From: JAFGIN01 sp050301235
GTDB lineage: Bacteria > Fibrobacterota > Chitinivibrionia > Chitinivibrionales > Chitinispirillaceae
Reading direction: 5' to 3'
Length of the DNA: 9,235 nt
Assembly: GCA_050301235.1 (NCBI GenBank)
Contig: JBNKZD010000292.1
Span: 1-9,235, forward strand
Under the pieces are notes generated by a model. The model made no database searches, was not told where the DNA came from, and saw only the letters and a list, made by a program, of their open reading frames with translations. Below, piece by piece: positions 7,255 through 9,235 of the stretch. Position 1 is the first letter of the stretch; every line of letters starts with the position of its first letter. Both the position numbers and the translations under genes were made by a program.

Positions 7255-7270
7255 TGTCCCTAACGGGACA
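7255..7270. repeat. Perfect hairpin TGTCCC-TAAC-GGGACA
   Basis: A six-pair stem with four GC pairs and a four-base loop. There is no T run next to it on either strand, so it is not a standard terminator. Its compact form suggests a dispersed intergenic hairpin, but only one copy lies in this window. Confidence 0.5.
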
Positions 7271-7276
7271 TTGGAA

Positions 7277-7359
7277 GTTGAGTCCAGAGAATGATGCCTG
7301 CTCAACAGAACGGGCATAGTGCTGCCGACCCGATAGGAGAATGCCCATAGAATTTTTTT
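7277..7359 (+). promoter_or_regulatory. Candidate pseudoknot with competing terminator-like hairpin
   Basis: GTTGAG (7277-7282) pairs with CTCAAC (7301-7306). The loop it closes contains ATGCCTG (7294-7300), which can pair with CGGGCAT (7311-7317) outside it, giving an H-type pseudoknot with no base between the stacked stems. GGGCAT of that second stem can instead pair with ATGCCC (7341-7346), a hairpin followed six bases later by seven T (7353-7359). The two states exclude each other, as in transcription attenuators and riboswitches. I cannot match it to a known riboswitch class, and short pairings can arise by chance, so this is inference. Confidence 0.3.
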
Positions 7360-7514
7360 AAAATCCATATCTACAGGCACAATTTTCGCAATGCAAACTT
7401 ATTCAGAATGCCTCATACTGCAATGCTTCTGGCAGCAAGGCATCGACAATGCACGATTTCGGGTAAAATAGATTGATCGAAAACAGACCTTTAACAAAAA
7501 GACAGTACTAATCT

Positions 7515-9065
7515 ATGAGTATTCTGGACAGAAACAGCATCGATGCGATCATTTTGGATCTTGATGGGGTAATTACCGATACGGCATCACTGCATGAGCA
7601 GGCATGGAAAACTACATTTGACAGTTTTCTCAGTGAATTGTCAAAAAATACGAATGAACTATTTCAGCCATTTTCCCATGATGACTATCTCATATATCTT
7701 GATGGGAAACCCCGGTTTCGTGGAGCTCAGGATTTTCTTCATTCGCGGGGAATAGATCTGCCATCCGGGTATCATGATGATCCTTCGGGTTTTTTCACGG
7801 TCAGTTCAATTGCAAACAAGAAAAACAGATTGTATTTCAGATATATTGACGAACAGGGTGTTTCGGTATTTCCTGATACTCGTGCCATGCTTACCAAGTG
7901 GAAAATTCAGGGGTTCAAGCTTGCATTAATATCGTCAAGCAGAAGTTGTCACTATATAATTGAACGCGCAGGTCTTAGTGGAGCCTTTGAAGCAATAGTC
8001 GATGGGAATGATCTGATCACCATGCGGCTTAATGGAAAGCCTCATCCGGATATGTTCTTTTATGCAGCCGATAAACTTGGTGCAAAATATGCACGCAGCG
8101 CAATCATAGAGGATGCAGTGTCGGGAGTCGAAGCTGGAAAGAAGGGAAACTTCGGGGCTACTATTGGCGTTGCACGAAGCGGTTCAACACAACTGCTACT
8201 TGACCATGGAGCCGACAGGGTGGTTGTTTCTCTCAAAGAGTTAAGTAATCCGCCGCAACCAGGAGAAATAAAGGGGTTACCATCATTGAACCTCCTCATT
8301 GAAGAGTTTTTCAGCAACTATCAGTTTAACAGGACAGCTCTCTTCCTTGACTATGATGGGACACTTACTCCAATTGTCAGCCACCCTGAAGATGCACGGT
8401 TATCATCATATACACAAAATCTTCTCGAGAAACTTTCGCAGAAATGCATTGTAGCAATTGTCAGTGGGCGGGATCGCAGGGAAATTGAATCTCTTGTAAA
8501 TATTCCAACTCTTTACTATGCAGGTAACCACGGGTTTGATATCACGGGGCCTGGAAATACTACGTTTGTATATCCAAAGGTAAGCACTATACAACCGTAT
8601 TTATCGCGTGCAGAAACTTATATTTCCGAATCGCTCTCATCGATTCCGGGTATTCTTATAGAACGAAAACAATTTTCGATTGCAATCCACTACCGGCAGG
8701 TCATTTCGGAGCATGTGGAAAAGATTAAAAATGAGTTGGATATCATTTGTGGCATAATCGATGGATTCAAGATTACTTCCGGAAAAAAAGTGTATGAATT
8801 TCAACCTGATGTAAACTGGAACAAAGGTGATGCGGTACTATGGCTTATCGAAAAAATAGTTCCAATTGCAAGCCTCTCTCCCGAGTATACATTTATGTAT
8901 ATGGGTGATGATATGACCGATGAAGATGCATTTCGTGAAGTTGCTGAGTTTGGTATACCAATTCTTGTCGGGTCGCACGGCGCAGCCACTGTTGCCACGT
9001 ATCATCTCGAAAATGTAACTCAGACAAACGAATTTCTTCAGAAGCTGGTTGACACAATTCCCTGA
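7515..9065 (+). CDS. Fusion of beta-phosphoglucomutase-like HAD and trehalose-6-phosphate phosphatase
   Basis: 516 residues, two HAD-fold domains, no signal peptide, so cytoplasmic. Domain 1 (about 1-245) is HAD subfamily IA of beta-phosphoglucomutase type: nucleophile Asp15 and Asp17 in LDLDGVITDTA, cap piece YLDGKPRFRG, motif II ISSSR (139-143), KPHPD (175-179) and motif IV IIEDAVSGVEAG (197-208). Domain 2 (about 270-516) is an OtsB-type phosphatase removing phosphate from trehalose-6-phosphate: LFLDYDGTLTP with Asp279 and Asp281, IVSGRD (315-320), AGNHG (336-340), GKKVYEFQP (423-431) and GDDMTDEDAF (464-473). All catalytic residues are present in both halves. The same pairing, with a GH65 domain between, occurs in mycobacterial OtsB1-type proteins; no GH65 part and no otsA (trehalose-phosphate synthase) is seen here. 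Only a weak purine stretch precedes the ATG. Whether domain 1 is a mutase or a phosphatase is open. Confidence 0.9.
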   Translation: MSILDRNSIDAIILDLDGVITDTASLHEQAWKTTFDSFLSELSKNTNELFQPFSHDDYLIYLDGKPRFRGAQDFLHSRGIDLPSGYHDDPSGFFTVSSIANKKNRLYFRYIDEQGVSVFPDTRAMLTKWKIQGFKLALISSSRSCHYIIERAGLSGAFEAIVDGNDLITMRLNGKPHPDMFFYAADKLGAKYARSAIIEDAVSGVEAGKKGNFGATIGVARSGSTQLLLDHGADRVVVSLKELSNPPQPGEIKGLPSLNLLIEEFFSNYQFNRTALFLDYDGTLTPIVSHPEDARLSSYTQNLLEKLSQKCIVAIVSGRDRREIESLVNIPTLYYAGNHGFDITGPGNTTFVYPKVSTIQPYLSRAETYISESLSSIPGILIERKQFSIAIHYRQVISEHVEKIKNELDIICGIIDGFKITSGKKVYEFQPDVNWNKGDAVLWLIEKIVPIASLSPEYTFMYMGDDMTDEDAFREVAEFGIPILVGSHGAATVATYHLENVTQTNEFLQKLVDTIP

Positions 9066-9088
9066 ATAGTTACATTTACTTTAACTAT
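9066..9088 (+). repeat. Small inverted repeat just after the trehalose-phosphatase stop
   Basis: ATAGTTA (9067-9072 region) and TAACTAT (9082-9088) are complementary around a loop of about nine bases, directly after the TGA. No T run follows, so it is at best a weak transcript-end structure. Confidence 0.3.
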
Positions 9089-9091
9089 AAC

Positions 9092-9110
9092 CTAAACTCG
9101 GCGATAGCTT
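9092..9110 (-). repeat. Right copy of the 19-base inverted repeat shared with 119-137
   Basis: On the plus strand this is ctaaactcggcgatagctt, the exact reverse complement of 119-137. Read on the minus strand it follows a GCGC hairpin and the end of the edge gene, and it is translatable as VKLSPSL in a short frame that begins at a GTG overlapping that gene's stop. Confidence 0.75.
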
Positions 9111-9122
9111 GACGCGAATAAC

Positions 9123-9138
9123 GCGCAATCTATTGCGC
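9123..9138. repeat. Perfect hairpin GCGCAAT-ct-ATTGCGC
   Basis: Seven complementary pairs around a two-base centre, between the edge gene and the 19-base repeat. A second small stem AGAC/GTCT (9151-9164) lies next to it. Neither is followed by a T run on the minus strand. The three structures together look like one compact intergenic repeat unit. Confidence 0.5.
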
Positions 9139-9166
9139 ATAAAGGCTTTCAGACTTTTCGGTCTTA

Positions 9167-9235
9167 TCACCAGTCGATAAAACCTTCAAAGTCTTCAAGT
9201 CTTTCTGCTGCAATATCTTGCGGTTCTTCATCGTC
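9167..9235 (-). CDS. C-terminal end of an unrecognised acidic protein, cut by the window edge
   Basis: From the right edge the minus strand reads DDEEPQDIAAERLEDFEGF followed by IDW and a TGA at 9167-9169. The composition is strongly acidic and helix-forming, as in the tails of small regulatory or antitoxin-like proteins, but 22 residues are too few to name a family. The start lies beyond the window. The stop overlaps a GTG (9168-9170) that opens a further short frame through the neighbouring repeat. Confidence 0.55.
   Translation of the reverse strand, partial: DDEEPQDIAAERLEDFEGFIDW

Larger units (their letters stand above)
7162..7514. other. 353-base gene-free region rich in inverted repeats
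   Basis: No convincing gene lies here. In order it holds a palindrome AAGTACC-taa-GGTACTT (7199-7215) followed by six T; a tight hairpin TGTCCC-taac-GGGACA (7255-7270); GTTGAG (7277-7282) pairing with CTCAAC (7301-7306); ATGCCTG (7294-7300) pairing with CGGGCAT (7311-7317); GGGCAT (7312-7317) pairing alternatively with ATGCCC (7341-7346), followed by seven T; and a nested stem ATGCCT/AGGCAT (7408-7413 with 7438-7443) enclosing CTGC/GCAG. It may be the 3' end of the upstream operon, a regulatory leader of the 7515 gene, or a decayed repeat. Confidence 0.6.

Noticed and set aside
7177..7380. 67-codon minus-strand frame in the gap before the trehalose-phosphatase gene
   Set aside because: Its sequence is explained by the hairpins it crosses; there is no ribosome site or domain. 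Kept as structured non-coding DNA.
8060..8317. Minus-strand frame within the HAD domain of the fusion gene
   Set aside because: Antisense shadow of a gene whose catalytic motifs are intact in the plus frame.
1..9235. CRISPR array, insertion sequence, rRNA or prophage attachment site
   Set aside because: No regularly spaced direct repeats, transposase motifs or rRNA-like sequence were seen; the only long repeat is the inverted 19-base pair.

Overview
The window looks like chromosomal DNA of a Gram-negative bacterium of moderate to low GC, possibly from the Fibrobacterota/Chitinivibrionia or another group of the FCB superphylum. Three things point there. A fragment at the left edge resembles the C-terminal sorting tail of type IX secretion substrates. 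Several genes have signal peptides, including a lipoprotein and a probable outer-membrane protein. The NlpC/P60-like enzyme resembles a type I associate with Bacteroidetes-like genomes. The phylum is inference; no rRNA or other marker gene is present.

Layout. 2-253 (+): open reading frame running in from the left edge, whose last third resembles a sorting tail, probably a gene remnant. 358-999 (+): two-helix membrane protein with a possible PH-like domain. 1187-1957 (+): secreted NlpC/P60-like (papain-fold) cysteine hydrolase. It converges with a leftward gene cluster, 4527 to 1987 (-): GtrA-like membrane protein, CDP-alcohol phosphatidyltransferase, CdsA-like phosphatidate cytidylyltransferase, MltD-like lytic transglycosylase. 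A divergent promoter region (about 4528-4667) separates this cluster from a rightward pair, 4668-6092 (probable outer-membrane protein) and 6082-7161 (lipoprotein), which overlap by 11 bases. 7162-7514 is a gene-free stretch full of inverted repeats, including a possible pseudoknot competing with a terminator-like hairpin. 7515-9065 (+): fusion of a beta-phosphoglucomutase-like HAD phosphatase with trehalose-6-phosphate phosphatase. 9167-9235 (-): C-terminus of an unrecognised acidic protein cut by the window edge.

Functionally the central block is about the cell envelope: phospholipid head-group synthesis (CDP-diacylglycerol formation and its use by a CDP-alcohol transferase), possible lipid-linked sugar translocation (GtrA) and peptidoglycan cleavage (lytic transglycosylase and NlpC/P60-like hydrolase). 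The outer-membrane protein and lipoprotein pair have no recognised function and are the least explained genes here. The right end is trehalose/glucose-phosphate metabolism.

The most striking non-gene signal is a 19-base sequence at 119-137 found again, exactly inverted, at 9092-9110, with weaker similarity spreading into both flanks. It looks like a dispersed repeat, and the two copies bracket nearly the whole window.
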